NCBI RefSeq assembly: GCF_005239225.2
Contig: NC_133293.1
Coordinates: forward strand, 8,586,333-8,650,332
Origin: Populus alba
Taxonomy: Eukaryota > Streptophyta > Magnoliopsida > Malpighiales > Salicaceae
Direction: 5' to 3'
DNA: 64,000 bases
Part shown: positions 47,335 through 61,099 of the stretch, piece after piece
Layout of the letters: every line of letters starts with the position of its first letter
How positions within the stretch are numbered: position 1 is the stretch's first letter
Notes under the pieces: generated by a model
Database searches by the model: none
The model's input: only the letters and a program-made list of their open reading frames with translations
Told to the model about the DNA's origin: nothing
Program-made: the position numbers and the translations under genes

Positions 47335-48235
47335 ACCAGATAATATCAAGTTTAATTTTTAAAATTTTTATAAAATAATATTATTTAGATTTATTTAAGT
47401 TGCTCAGCTAACCCATAAACTAGATATTAATTTTATGGATATGATCCAAACCAAGACTCAATTAGGTTATTAATTTAGTGATTTATTAATTTGATAATGT
47501 ATTTTAAGCTATATTTTATATTAAACCGAGTCATAAATTAATTTAGTCTACTTGGTGGATCAACTATGTCTTGACAATCTATTGAAACTCGGATAATATC
47601 GAGTTTGATTTTTAATTTTTTTCTAAAATGATATTGTTTAAATTTATTTAAGTTGCCCAACTAGTCCATAAACTAGATTTTGGTTTTATAGCTATGATCC
47701 AAACCAAGACTCTGCTAGCTTATTTATTCAGTAATTTATTAATTTGATAATATATTTTAAGCTATGTTTTATATTAAACCAAGTCTTAAATTAATTTAGT
47801 CTGCTTGGTGGGTTAACTATATCTTGACAACCTATTTAAACCTATATAATATCAAGTTTGATTTTTAAAATTTTTCTAAAATAATATTGCTTAGATTTAT
47901 TTAAGTTGCTCAACCAACCCATAAACTAGATTTTGGTTTTATAGCTATGATCCAAACCAAGACCCGGCTAGCTTATTCATTTAGTGATTTATTAATTTGA
48001 TAATTATATTTTAAGTTATATTTTATATTAAACCGAGTCATAAATTATTTTAGTCTACTTGGTGAGTCAACTATGTTTTAACAACCTATTTAAACTTATA
48101 TAACATCGAGTTTGATTTTTAAAATTTTTCAAAAATAATATTGTTTAGATTTATTTAAGTTACTCAGCTAATCCATAAACTAAATTTTAGTTTTATAGCT
48201 ATGATCTAAACCTAGACTTAGCTAGCTTATTCATA
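47335..48235. repeat. 253-bp tandem repeat array, about 3.6 copies
   Basis: Units start near TAATATCAAGTTTRATTTT at 47,341, 47,593, 47,847 and (as TAACATCGAG) 48,101, giving periods of 252-254 bp. Shared blocks are GTTGCTCARCTAACCCATAA, ATGATCCAAACCAAGAC and GTCTACTTGGTGGRTCAACT. A diverged single copy is at about 50,590-50,880. Non-coding; it resembles minisatellites inside plant retroelements. Confidence 0.85.
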
Positions 48236-51000
48236 ATGCATTCCTATTTATCTATACAAAAAGATATTTTTTGCCAAGTTGGTCTCCTTCCCACCAAGTT
48301 AGTAACATAATTGAAGGTCCAAAAAGGAAAAAAAAATTACTCGTAGGAAAATAATTTAAATTCGAGACCTTTTATTATAAGAAAAAGGTTACTCGTAGAA
48401 AAGTTGATGGAAATTAGACAAAATACTTGATTGAGAGTTTTGAAAAGGAAAAAAAAAAAGTATACTCTAGTGTAAAAATAAAAAAATTATACTTGATCAA
48501 GAAATGTTGAAAAGTTAGAGCGTACCAATAGCATAATTATCTCATTGAAAAAATTAGCTTAGATGCATTATTATCAACACTTACATCACGCAATCCGTCA
48601 TTAATGAAGTGTTAATCTAGTAATTAGAATATTATTATATTTTTAAAAGGTTGGGAATATAAGTTTAATTTTTAAAAAACTTATTTATTAGAAGTAATAG
48701 CTACAAATTCTAACCAAGACTAATCATTTTTTAAAAGGATTTGAGAATAATCGGTTTGAGCAAAAAAAAATATCACCCGATCGGTCCCCTTTTTTTTTTT
48801 TTTTTATTATTATTATTATTTGACAGGGATTAAAGTGGATTTCGTGTGGGGCGAGTGAATGATTGATCATGTAAAAAGTTTTTCCATGGTGGGCTCCAAT
48901 CTTGCTTCTTTCTTCAACCTGGCTAGTGGGGGACAGATTTTAAAATAAGAATAAAACTTTTTACAACGGTACAATGTACTGCTATTGTTTGTATTGGGTG
49001 GAAAATGTTATTTTTGAAAAAATTAATTTGTTAATATTAATAATGAATTTTAAATTTTTTTAAAAAAGTATTATTTGAATATAATTAAAACTAAAAATAT
49101 TTTAAAAAATAAAGTTACTGAAATTGTAATCACACTGATTGCTCATTAGCTAAGGTCATTTGCCAGAGAAGATTTTACTATTTTTTTGGTTAATCACGGG
49201 ACGAACTTCAACTTTACTACTAGGATAATCTCAATCCAACATTATTAATATGTAGCGTCAAAATATAAATTCTCAAATACCTTAAAATAATCACTATTAT
49301 TGTATAATTATTGTTCAATTTATTTATTTATTTAGATGAGGTTTTGTGAGATGTTATAAAATATCCAAAAAAAAAATGTAAAGATTTTTTTTTAAAAGCA
49401 TATTTATTGTTGTTTTTTAAAGTATTTGCATTCATAAATATATTAAACTAATATTTCATTTTATTTTTTAAAGATTATTTTTAATATTAATGTATCAAAA
49501 TAATTTAAAAATATTGAAAATATATTAATTTAAAATAAAAAATAAAATATTTTTAAAACATGAAGAAAAAAAAAAATGCCTTCTAGCTTAACACGGATAA
49601 TGATTATGAAAAATGAATGAGCCACAGCCATTGATATCTGTACGCGTGGCGAAGAAAGAAAAAAGAACAAAAACACGTACAATCTAGCTGCTTTATAGAA
49701 TTTAGGAAAAAACAACACCACATATCCTATCACATCACATCAACTTAACTTTTGTCGTACATTTAGACAAAGGCACTATTTTGTCGGCCTGAATTCCGCA
49801 GATGGGCCTCTGCTATGGGCCTAGACTATAATTGGTTGAGGTTCCACAAGATTCTGAGGTGATTCACATCAACCATTCTTACAGCCCCAACATTTTCTAT
49901 TCGTAAATAATTTAAATTTAATATTTAAAATTAATAACATTCATTTCTTTTTATTTTTGTTTATTTTATCTTTCAATCTTATTTTTTTAATATAAAAGAC
50001 AAAGAAATAAGTATTTCGAGAAAATTAAAGAACCTGGATCCAGGCCATATATGCACTGACAAATAAATTAAATTATTTTAACTTTGAAAATCAATGCAAT
50101 GGATCGATCTTGGGGTGTCTGTGGTTTAAAAACGTGGTAGAAAATAAAACCAATTAATTAATCAGAACGATAGAAGATCTTTCAGTTCCAGTTCCAACTG
50201 GATTGATAGCACATTTGAATCCAAAACAAAAAAACAACTGAATAGTGCTGTTGGAAAGCAAGTTCTGAACGTTGTTCTTGAAGAACTGCGCGCAGAGATG
50301 GGCTTTAATTGGACAATGTAAAGACATTTGTTGTTCTTTCTTGCTTGGCTGTCAAACACTCGACGAGGATCAAAGATTTTGTTTTAACCAACTTACAATA
50401 ATAACATAAAATTAGGGTTAGAAAACCAAACTATGAACGTACTACATGCTATAATTAGCTTCATATATGGAAAACATTTGACATCTTCAATCTCCTTTTA
50501 CAAATGACTTCGATTAATGAATCCCAAGTATATTATATATGTTATGTCACTTGCACAATTTATCAATCCAATCCAAACTATTGTTATTAATCTCAATCAA
50601 GCTCGATAACCTATTGATCCAACAATTAATTTTGAACTAGATTTTATATTGAATTGGATTGAAAATTAACTTGATCAACTTATGAATCAACTCATATCTT
50701 AATGATTTAATGGGTGATATCAAATTTAACTTTTAATTTTTTTCTAAAACAATATAGTTTAATTTAAAAAAACTTGAAATAACATCACTTAAATTTATCT
50801 AAATAGCTTTGTCTAAATCAAATCGTCAAATCCAGTTTTATAACCATGTTGAAACTAACACATAGCTAGCATATTCATGGTGCATTCCAAATATATATCT
50901 ATCCAAAAATATAGTTTTGCCAAGTTGGTCCTCTTGACAACAAGTTGGTAACATAATTGTAGGGGTAAAAAAGAAACAAAAAAAAAAAAAGATGAAAAAT
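48236..51000. other. AT-rich spacer upstream of the MUN gene
   Basis: A block at 48,232-48,330 (GCATTCC...TTTTGCCAAGTTGGTC...AGTAACATAATTG) recurs at 50,880-50,965, so the 253-bp array and this block belong to one larger dispersed repeat. AT-rich miniature-element sequence lies at 49,400-49,590. The short frames at 49,530-49,733 and 50,162-50,359 show no motif. No gene seen. Confidence 0.55.
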
Positions 51001-51316
51001 TTACAAAGCAGAAATTCCGGAGTAGTAATTGCTAATATTTGCTAAAACATAGCAGTTCACCACCGTAATCTTTCCTAGTTTTCCTCAGACAACAATGTTG
51101 ATGTCTCTTAGCCATCAGCTGTGTTTTTCATATCTCTCTCTCTTATCACAAAATCGCTGTATTAACTAACAAAACTACCACACAAAAGTCTCATGCAGCC
51201 ACATTTCTGCATGTCTCCTCTTCTCTAATTTTTCTCTCCATATATTAAGAGAATGCTCTCCGTCTCTCCCTTCTTTCTCCCGCCGGATATCTGAGACATC
51301 ACTGCCAATATTTTTA

Positions 51317-54300
51317 ATGGCCCAACAGAGTCGCCGCGAATCCTTCTCTGGTACCCTAACGACCTCCAGCTCCATTGACCCCGAGGACAATGATCTCTCT
51401 TGGCCTTTTGGAGACCTTGAAGGCCTTGACAAGGATGATGTCAGTGAGACCGCCTATGAGGTCTTCTTCACCGCCTGCCGCTCCTCCCCTGGCTTCGGAG
51501 GTGGCCGCAATGCCATCAACTTTTATTCCAGCCATCACCACCAACAACATGATGGCGATGGAGCAGGAACTGGCTCACCGAGTGGTCGGATGGGCGGTGG
51601 TCCGGTGGTGGTGATGTCTCCGACGAGTCGGATAAAGCGAGCTCTGGGAATGAAGATGCTGAAGAAGTCCCCTACAAGGAGGATGTCGGCTGTTGGAGGC
51701 GGCGGAGGCGGGTCGGCAACAGTATCACCGACTGGCCCTCTAAATCATGGCGGGACAAGTCCTGCCATGGGGTTTGCCACGGTTCCGATTTCTGGGAGGC
51801 CTCGGAGGCCACTGACTTCCGCGGAGATAATGAGGGCGCAGATGAGAGTAACGGAGCATAGTGATAATAGGTTGAGGAAGACGATCATGAGGACTCTTGT
51901 TGGCCAAGTACGTACTGCTACTGTATGTATTGCAGAATTATAATTTCATGACAAATTTGATGAACATAAAATTCACATGTTTTTGCTTCTTCTTTTTTCG
52001 ATGTTGATATAACATTTTGTACGTGCATAATTTAGTTGTTAATGACAGAAATAGATTGAATGATTTTGGATACATATGTATGTATCGTTTGTCTTAATTG
52101 TTTGATTTTGGATGCATCATAATTTTCGTTTTGATTTCATCAATTCATGACTTGTTGTTCTCTTCACTTTCACAGATGGGCAGGCGAGCAGAGACGATAA
52201 TCCTGCCATTGGAACTCCTCCGCCACCTAAAACCGTCAGAATTTAATGACAGTCAGGAGTACCATCTCTGGCAAAGGCGTCAGCTCAAAATCCTGGAGGC
52301 CGGCCTCCTCCTCCACCCTTCAATCCCGCTTGATAAATCAAGCCCTTATGCTATACGTCTTCGTGAAATTATCCGTGCCAGCGAAACCAAACCTATCGAC
52401 ACAGGCAAAAATTCTGACACGATGAGAACCTTATGCAACAGTGTTGTTTCCTTGTCTTGGCGAAGTGCCAACGGTACACCAACCGATGTATGCCACTGGG
52501 CTGATGGATTTCCACTCAACATTCACCTATACGTTTCTCTTCTTCAATCAATATTTGATTTTAGGGATGAGACGTTAGTCCTTGATGAGGTTGACGAGCT
52601 TGTTGAGTTAATGAAAAAGACATGGTCTACACTGGGAATCAATAGACCTATACACAATCTGTGCTTTGCTTGGGTGCTTTTCCAGCAATACGTACATACT
52701 TCACAAGTAGAGCCCGATCTTCTTTATGCGACACATGCTATGTTATCGACAGAGGTGGCTAATGATGCAAAGAAGCCAGACCGAGAGGCTATGTATGTGA
52801 AGCTTTTGTCTTCTATGTTGGCTTCAATGCAAGGGTGGGCAGAGAGGCGATTGCTTCACTATCATGACCATTTCCAGAGGGGAAATTTTGTCCTAATTGA
52901 GAATCTCTTACCTTTAGCATTATCAGCGTCAAAAATTTTGGGAGAAGACGTTACTATCGCAGAAGGGATTGGGAAAGAGAAAGGAGACACACAGATAGTT
53001 GATTCATCTGGGGATCGTGTGGATCACTATATTCGAGGTTCTATAAAGAATGCATTTGCAAAGGTTGCTGTTTCTATACGTCTCCCCTTTGCTTAATTAT
53101 CAGTAACAACATTTACTGTTTCTGTACTACGATGTATTTCATGTTAAGTCATTCTTGTTTGTTGATTGCAGATAATAGAAACTGGAAGCTATAAGAGTAC
53201 AAGTCTGGAAGTGAAAGATGAAGCAAGCGAGGCTCTCCTGCAGTTAGCTAAAGAAGCTGAGGACTTGGCCTTGAGAGAGAGAGAGGTTTTCAGTCCCATA
53301 CTAAAGAAATGGCACTCAATTGCAGCTAGCATTGCTGCCGTAACGCTACACCAGTGCTATGGAGCAGTTTTGAAGCAATATCTTGCTGGGGTGTCGACCC
53401 TCAATAATGAGACTGTTTCGGTACTGCAGAGTGCTGGAAAACTCGAAAAGGTTTTGGTTCAAATGCTGGTTGAAGACTCTGCAGAGTGTGAAGACGGAGG
53501 CAAAACAATTGTACGAGAGATGGTTCCATACGAAGTTGATTCAGTCATACTGAGGCTTATGAAAAAATGGATTGGAGAGAGGTTGAAACGTGGGCAAGAA
53601 TGCCTTAACCGTGCCAAAGATTCTGAAGTGAGTTTCTTTTAATTTGTTTGCTGAAATGAATACAGCATTTAAGCTTCTATGGGTGTGAGATTTTGCTTTT
53701 TTATTGTCAAAAGTACTCGAGAGTAAAATGGTGAAATATATGTTACAGACATGGAATCCCAAGTCCAAAAACGAGCCACATGCGACATCAGCTGCGGAGT
53801 TAATAAAAATAGCCAAGGAAGCTGTGGATGATTTCTTTGAAATTCCTGTTGGAATTACCGATGATCTGATTAATGATCTAGCCGAAGGTTTTGAGAATCT
53901 CTTCAAAGATTACTCCAACTTGGTAACAGCTTGTGGTAAGAAAGTAGCTCCTTCTTTATTCTTTGTGGTATCTGTCAAAGAAGATTTATATTATTCTCTA
54001 AAAGTAATCTCCTAGGTTTTTTCTGCTTGGACTTGTTACTTTAGGAGTGACTTTCTCTGCGGAAGTAATTGCTTAGAAGCAATATGGTATTATAAAATAA
54101 CTCACTGATGACCACAGAACATTTGACTGGCAGCAAAGATTCTTTGGTGGATGTTCTGTTCTGCAGCATGTTATAGTTAATGCATGACTTTTCAAGGACT
54201 GGATAATAATGCTCTCTAAGTTCTTCTTTCTTCATTAGAAGGAGATGAACATGCTCCACTGAAGGCTGTCATAAATATAAATATGAGTATGTTCTAAGTG

Positions 54301-55313
54301 CTTAACTGACTTCAACTAAGCTGTTATTTTCTTTGATATGCTTTGCAGGATCAAAACAGAGCTATGTTCCTACACTGCCTCCTCTAACCAGGTGCAATGG
54401 TGACTCAAAGTTCCTCAAAATGTGGAAGAGAGCTGCTCCTTGCACTATTAACTCAGAATATATGCACCAACATGGTTTAAATGATGCTCATCATCCCCGG
54501 CCGTCAACAAGCCGTGGAACACAACGGCTCTACATACGGCTCAACACTTTGTACTATCTTCAATCTCATCTCCACTCTCTAGAAAAGAACCTTGCTCTTG
54601 CCCCAAGAACCACTGCGTCCCGTGGTTATCATCGCAGGAACCACATCAATTCCTCTTCCTACTTTGACCTAGCCCTTGCATCCATTCAATCTGCCTGTCA
54701 TCATGTATCAGAAGTTGCTGCTTATCGTTTGATATTCCTCGACTCGAATTCTGTTTTTTATGATACTCTCTATGTTGCTGATGTAGCAAATGCAAGGATC
54801 AAGCCTGCACTGAGGATTCTCAAACAGAACCTTAATTTGTTGACAGCAATTCTCACTGACCGCGCCCAACCTGTTGCAATGAGAGAAGTCATGAAGGCCT
54901 CTTTTGAGGCCTTTCTCATGGTTTTGCTTGCTGGTGGCTGCAGCCGCATATTTTATCGATCTGATTATCCCATGATTGAGGAGGACTGTGAGAACTTGAA
55001 GCGCACATTTTGCACATGTGGTGAAGGATTGATGAACGAGGATGCAGTGGAAAAGGAGGCTGAGATTGTTGAAGGGGTGATAGCATTGATGGGTGATAGC
55101 ACAGAACAACTAATGGAAGATTTCAGTATCCTTACTTGTGAAGCCAGTGGTATAGGATCTGCGGGTTCAGGTCAAAAACTACCAATGCCACCAACAACAG
55201 GAAGATGGAATAGGGCAGATCCAAACACAATACTACGGGTGTTATGCCACAGGAATGATAAAGCAGCAAATCAGTTCCTGAAGAAAACATTCCAGTTAGC
55301 AAAGAGAAGATAA
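51317..55313 (+). CDS. DUF810/MUN-domain (UNC-13-like) protein, 1,028 aa
   Basis: Five exons: 51317-51907, 52176-53063, 53172-53627, 53749-53935, 54349-55313; total 3,087 nt, all GT-AG, frame closed. The N-terminal 200 residues are low-complexity (Ser/Gly-rich, a Gly run near residue 130, EDNDLSWPFGDLEGLD near 23) and end RPLTSAEIMRAQMRV. The DUF810 core follows, with QMGRRAETIILPLELLRHL at about 197-215. It includes the MHD1-like YLQSHL region near 777 and the MHD2-like FLDSNSVFYDTLYVADVANA near 837-856. Known relatives include Arabidopsis PATROL1, which controls delivery of a proton pump to the plasma membrane; the length is closer to other family members of about 1,035 aa. The probable role is a vesicle tethering or priming factor. 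No defects are seen. It converges with the transporter gene downstream. Confidence 0.93.
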
Positions 55314-56084
55314 AGGAAGTGATGGTTTTGAACTTTTGTGCATTTCAGGCAAAGAGTGTTATAGTTTTGGATGCATTGATCTATTGTATAATGACTTCTA
55401 GCCATGAAGCCAAAACAGATACTTTAAATTGGAAATGTGATGGAGCTCATTGTATACATTGGGTTTGGTTTAAGTTAAAATTCCATATCAAGATCCTCTT
55501 GGGGATTGAGATAGTATGTTTCTATAAAACATTTAGCCGTACGAAAGCAAAGATCTTCTCAAATGTTGAGCAGAAACTTTCTTTTAAAGACTTACCTTTA
55601 TAATTCCTCATTGAAGAATGGCTTCTCATTGTTACCTCAATTTCTGATCGAATTGTGTGTGAGAGAAGTTCATTCACTTATTAACATCAGTTCTGCGAAG
55701 TTTCTCTAACTTTACAGAGCTTTCCAAGAAATGCTTATATGTTTCAAGCTTACAGACAAGTTACATTACAAAATGCAATTCCTTCCCTGGGAGGAGATTT
55801 TCTTAATTATGCTGCTGTTTAAGATGAACACTTGCAAGTCATCAACATTAACTATATCCATTTCTTTTCCATTCAGTAAATAAATAGTAAACATGACAGT
55901 TTTATTTCTCCCTCAAAAGGTGAAGAAAATGCAGCATACAGGTATTAAACCACCATTTATCCCAAAGTAGTTCCCCTCCAAAATAGGCTATTGAGGGAGG
56001 GAGCTTCTATACAATGGTCGTCAACTTGTAACCTGATCTCCGATTTCAGCTTTGATTTCTATGCAGGCTTTTCTTCTGCAAGTT
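55314..56084. other. Convergent 3' ends of the MUN and NPF genes
   Basis: This holds the 3' UTR of the plus-strand MUN gene and of the minus-strand transporter gene. The open frame at 55,319-55,603 begins just after the MUN stop codon and has no recognisable domain. No separate gene is supported. Confidence 0.6.
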
Positions 56085-59000
56085 TCATCCATGTGCAGAA
56101 ACTTGGTTAGGTTCCCTCAATCTCATCCCCTTCAATTCTTCAGCCAGTACTTCCATTGAATCCGAAACTTCAGCCTTATAAACATAAAACCTAATTACAA
56201 CCAGGAAGAAAATGAAGTTCAGGAAGTTTAGTATTGCGAAGAAGGCATAATAATAGTCCAGGTGAGAAGCATTTAGGTTATTCAAAATCCACCCTCGGCG
56301 ACCATGCTTCTCGGTGATATGAGAAACTGTGGAAAGAAGGAAACTACTAATGAAGTTTCCAACGCCAAGACTAGTAGTTGAATAAGAAGTGCCAAGGCTT
56401 TTCATGCTTTCAGGTGCCTGGTCATAGAAGAACTCGAGTTTGGCCACCTCTAAAAATGCATCAGCCGTTCCCATGAGCACAAATTGAGGAAGCAAAATGA
56501 ATATCGTCAAAGGGACTTGGCCTCCCTTTTCAACCAAGCCGTGTTGTCTGGCCACACTTAATCTGTGTCTTTCAATTAATGATGCAGTTATCATGATTAT
56601 GATGTGAAAAACAAGGCCTATTCCCATTCTCCGAAGAAGAGTGATTCCTCTGGGATTCTTTGTCCACCTACGAACAATAGGAACAAAGAACCTGTCATAT
56701 AACACAACACAAACAAGCATTGACAGAGTCACAAATCCAGCTAAACTTGCTGGCGGGACTTTGAAGTTGCCAATTTGTCTATCAAGAGTGGTGCCTTGCT
56801 TGACAAAAAGAGTATTTATCTGAGCAATCATTGTGCTTGGGACGATTGTGGAGATCAATATCGGAATCATTCTCAACATCTGTTTAGTCTCCTCTACTTG
56901 AGTAACTGAGCAAAGCATCCATGGATCAGTTGAACCTGTCTTCACAGCAGCTTTATTTAGGAACCTGCATTCAAGTTGCACAAGTTCAGACTTATTACTA
57001 GGCCAAGCCAGGTATATAAATTAGTATCCTTACATCTAAGCTAATGCTGGAAGAAAAGAAAAGAAAAGAAAAAATAAACACGCCCTGCAACTGTTGCAAA
57101 CCTTAAGGTTGGTGTAGAATCAATCCTGAACTTTCCGGCCTTTGCATATTCTTCCAAGTCAAGCTCATGGAGTTCTTTAGGGTCATTAGGGACTGAAACC
57201 TTCCATTTGCGCAGGGCTGCCACTATGACCTTAGCCATCCTTGTAAATGGGCTTCCTGTTGGCTGCCTGTGCCTATAAAATGGGGTGCCACCTAAGAATA
57301 CAGCAACCGATATCACAAGCCCAAGAGTTGGAAGCCCATACCCTAATGCCCAGCCCACATTGTCTTGTATGTACACAAGTATAGTGTTAGCAAAGAGCGT
57401 TCCAAAGAAGATGCTGAACATCCACCAGTTGAAGAAGGATAGCTTATAAGCCTTCTCCTTAGGATGGAAATCATCAAATTGGTCAGCACCGATAGTAGAG
57501 ATGTTTGGCTTTGTCCCCCCAGTTCCAATAGCTAGCGTGTAGAGGGCTCCGAAGAACACTGCTAGTTGTAATGTGGAGGCCTCTTTACAGTTCTCCACAT
57601 TGGCATCCTTGCAGATAGGTGGTCTTAGTGCAGGAAGGGAAACTGATAGTGTTAGTAGAGACATCCCCTGCAATCATGTCAGATTCCTTCATTAAAATTC
57701 TCACAACTGTAGTAAAAATCACTTCAACAGTTGTTCGTGCGTAGACAAATGATGAACGAACGCCAGATCGCTTTCAGCCATTTAATATTCAAATGTTATC
57801 CAAAAACAACGTTATCCTATGAATTATTGTTCCTATCCTATGTTTGCACTAATTAATATATATGCCAAGTTGGCTTAAGGGTGCGAGCTAGTATTTCTTT
57901 TTTTCCCCTGACCCGAGACCAGACAAATTACTCCAAGTTGCAATCTTGAAAACTTCAACACATCGAAGCAACTGGTTTTTCTCACAACGAATTAGACAAT
58001 ATCTTCCTAATTCTACCTTATAAAACAGAAACTCCAAGTTGCAATCTTGAAAACTTCAACACATCGAAGCAACTGGTTTTTCTCACAACGAATTAGACAA
58101 TATCTTCCTAATTCTACCTTATAAAACAGAAACTCTGACGTCAAGCTTTCATATGCCGTCCTCCCACAACTTGGAAATTAATAATTTGGTCACGCAGCTA
58201 GATCTCACACGTATTCGTAATCATAACCCTTGATAATTATCCCTTGTTTGACCTAGTGATCAAGAACACAGTACAGCTCGCGATAAATGGATTGATAAAT
58301 TCAGACAGAATATATAACATGTTCTGAAAAGGGTATGAAACAGTGTTGATCGTAGGATATTTGAATTGAAACATGTGGCCCAAAGAGCTTCTCACTCTTC
58401 GGGCGAGATGAAGCAGGGAGCTGGACCAGAAGCAACGCATGCGTACGATAGAGAATATGAATGGCGGCATGCATACATACCGAAAGATAGATGACAGATG
58501 CAACGACAAAGGTCCAGTAACGGCCAAGATGAGCATCAGCAACATAGGCACCCAAGATAGGAGTCAACCAAATAGTGCCGACCCAATTTGTTACATTATT
58601 GGATGATTTCACTGTGCCTTGATGGAGCTTTTTTGTCAAGTACACTACAAGATTGCTTGATATCCCATAGTATGCCATTCGTTCGAAAACCTCATACACT
58701 GCAATACAATACAAAAAGAAAAAAAAAATGATACGTTACTTTCAAACGTTAACAAGTCGAGAAGAAAAAAATATGATGGAGATAATTTTTCAGGATCTTA
58801 GTGTTTGAAATGAGCATTGTATATGCGTTCATAACACTTGAGGAACCTGTTTATTTTTAAGTTTTAAAAATGTAGAAATAGTTTCTGCTGGATTTACATG
58901 TTTCTTGTATTAAAAATGTAGAAATAGTTGCATTTTGTATTGAAAAGACGAAAAGTTGCTGTAAAAATAGTCATTATTTTCTTGGTTTAATTATATTAAT

Positions 59001-59524
59001 ACTTAAAGGGACTTGTTCATTTCATTTACTCATTCAATTTAAATTTGAGGATCAATATTTATGGGAATTGTTTTTTTAAAAAAGAATATATCAAGTCAAT
59101 GTGAAATGTGTGTTTTTAACACCACCATCGTCGAACCAAAAAGAAAAAATGATAAACCAAAATAATTTTGAAGAACTTTGTCTTTTCTGCCATACAGTAA
59201 AATTAATATATATAGAAATGGACATGTAGATAATATTCACCTACCAGAAATTAATAGCAACAAATTATACAGTTCGAGGTAGGTGTGATATTTTAAAAAA
59301 ATAATAATAATTATGAGTAAATAACTTGCATGTATAAGTAATTTAATTAAAAAAATTGACTTAATGGTTAAAGAATCTAGGTTTTTCTTTTAATAATAGA
59401 ATTCAAACCTCTAACCAGGTAATTTAATAAGAATAAATCCTTATAAATCTCTTACATGTGTGATTTTCATGGATCCTCTTGTTCTAGATATAAATGCACT
59501 ATCTTTAATTGAATTAGAAAAAAA

Positions 59525-59556
<32 letters not shown>

Positions 59557-60619
59557 GCTCTGGGTCAGTAAACTTCTATTGATTATTGGTTCGACTACAA
59601 GGGCTCCTATCAGCAAGCTTGTATGAAGAGCTGCCATGGAGAAGCAGGAGCCACCTCCGGGCCGGCCAATAAATGATAGGACAGACAGATGGGCTCATTT
59701 CACTAATAAGAGATCGCTGACCCTACCCAACGTAGGACACCCCGAAGCTGGTGGCTCTAAGAGCAGCATTCAATTTGTGGACTAAAAATGGTGGTGCAGG
59801 TTTAGCTTCGAAATCATCTCCTAAATAGTTACTCCTAGCTACTCGATATAAATTCTAGCTCCCACTTGGAAGGAAGGCTAGAACGAAGTAGCTGATGGAT
59901 ATAAAGAAAAAATGATGATGACCCTTCTCAGAATATTTATTGACTGGACAGCAAAACTTCCTCGGGACAGCATAGCTGGAATGGAAAAGACAGAAAACCT
60001 AGACTTGGAGAGGACAGACAGTAGCCAGATTTATTTAATACCTGCTTATTATCTATGATCATGAGGCCCATGTAAATTAATCATGTGATATGTTCATAAA
60101 ATGAAGCAACAGTGAATTAGAGTGTCCTCCTGAATATTTGACATCAAAGAAGAACAGACCTCCAGGTAGAGCTGGAGAGATGTACAGTCGGAGAATAGCG
60201 TTGCCGGGACATACTGTCTTTCCATGGCTATGCACGATTGTTCGGGCTAAAGTGATTAAAAGGGGAAAAAACAGAAGAAGAAGAAGAAGAAGAAGAGTTC
60301 AGCCACCTGGCAAACAGCTTCCAAGTTTGAAGGAACGCAAGCTCAAAACAGCAAATGTCCTAAAATACTTGCAGACTAGTACTGGGCTAGTAGGTAAACT
60401 ACTCAAAGACTCATTAATGAATATCCTAGCTTGTCCTGTAAATTTGGAAAAACTAATACCCTTGAGAGATCATAGAGAGAGGGGAGGAGGAAGTAGAGAA
60501 GATAAATTACCAACAACAAAGGAGCAAGCTCTCAATCCACCTCTCTTCGATCTAAGTACAGGCTTTCCCTTGAGATCCACGGTCCCATCTTGTGTGTAAT
60601 CATCAAGCCCGTGTTCCAT
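56085..60619 (-). CDS. NPF (NRT1/PTR family) transporter, 590 aa
   Basis: Four exons (minus): 60619-60511, 58698-58481, 57667-57102, 56964-56085; total 1,773 nt with the phase closing. Exon 1 encodes a short start (MEHGLDDYTQDGTVDLKGK), found 1.8 kb upstream across intron 1. The proton-coupling motif E-x-x-E-R is at residues 39-43 (EVFER). GAYVADAHLGRYW, a PTR family signature, is at 86-98; ALYTLAIGTGGTKPN and FFNWWMFSIFFG follow. The central hydrophilic loop (KWKVSVPNDPKELHELDLEEY) and about 12 hydrophobic segments fit a plasma-membrane or tonoplast proton symporter. It looks closest to the NPF5 group (AtPTR3/NPF5.2-like) from memory. The substrate (peptides, nitrate or hormones) cannot be told from sequence. 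Confidence 0.93.
57931..58132. repeat. Exact 101-bp tandem duplication in NPF intron 2
   Basis: Two units, 57,931-58,031 and 58,032-58,132, both starting CTCCAAGTTGCAATCTTG and ending TTATAAAACAGAAA. I see no difference between them, so the duplication is recent, or possibly an assembly artefact. Confidence 0.9.
59533..59557. repeat. TA/CA microsatellite in NPF intron 1
   Basis: A short TATATA run passes into about ten AC units inside the 1.8-kb first intron. The rest of the intron shows no bounded element. A GAA-type run at 60,277-60,296 lies in the same intron. Confidence 0.8.
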
Positions 60620-60712
60620 AGCCACCAGCTCTTCAGCCTAACAACTTGCGCGCGCCCACTTCTCTGTTCTTCTCGACCTTAATTATGCTCCTCCACTGGC
60701 TTCTTGCTACCG

Positions 60713-60722
60713 CTATATATCA
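60713..60722 (-). promoter_or_regulatory. Putative TATA box of the NPF gene
   Basis: On the minus strand GATATATAGC lies about 95 bp before the start codon, which fits a short 5' UTR. There is no other evidence of the transcription start. Confidence 0.45.
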
Positions 60723-60871
60723 AACTGTCAATCTGGCAACAACGCTTTTAAAACCTTAATTTACCATTTTGCCATTATTAATCCCCTTTATCAATAATCT
60801 TTTGTTTCTCCTTTTGCTTTACTCACATGTAGTTTATAGTAAATTAAGAAGCCACGTAGAGTTTGATCGGT

Positions 60872-61090
60872 AATATAATTGTGGTTATTTTTTTAAATAA
60901 TTTTTCATGTTAAAATATATATTAATGATATTTTTTTTATTTTTTAAAATTTATTTTTAATATTAATACATTAAAATAATTTGAAAACACTAAAAAATAT
61001 ATTAATTTAAAATTAATAAAAAAATCAAAAAAATTCAAATTTTTTTAAAAATACTTTTTAAACAAAAAAAACAAACAATCATAACGCAGC
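60872..61090. mobile_element. AT-rich miniature-element copy
   Basis: It runs from TAATTGTGGTTATTTTTT to CAAACAATCATAACGCAG, giving weak terminal inverted repeats. The core ATTTTTAATATTAATACATTAAAATAATTT is shared with the blocks at 42,000, 43,720, 45,640, 49,400 and 63,240. It lies just upstream of the NPF promoter. Confidence 0.55.
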
Positions 61091-61099
61091 CATTGAGCA

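Noticed and set aside
54708..55109. 133-codon minus-strand frame
   Set aside because: It is the antisense shadow of the last MUN-gene exon, where the plus strand encodes conserved DUF810 sequence.
60138..60599. 153-codon plus-strand open frame
   Set aside because: It is antisense to the NPF first exon and intron 1. It has a low-complexity Arg run from a GAA-type repeat and no domain.
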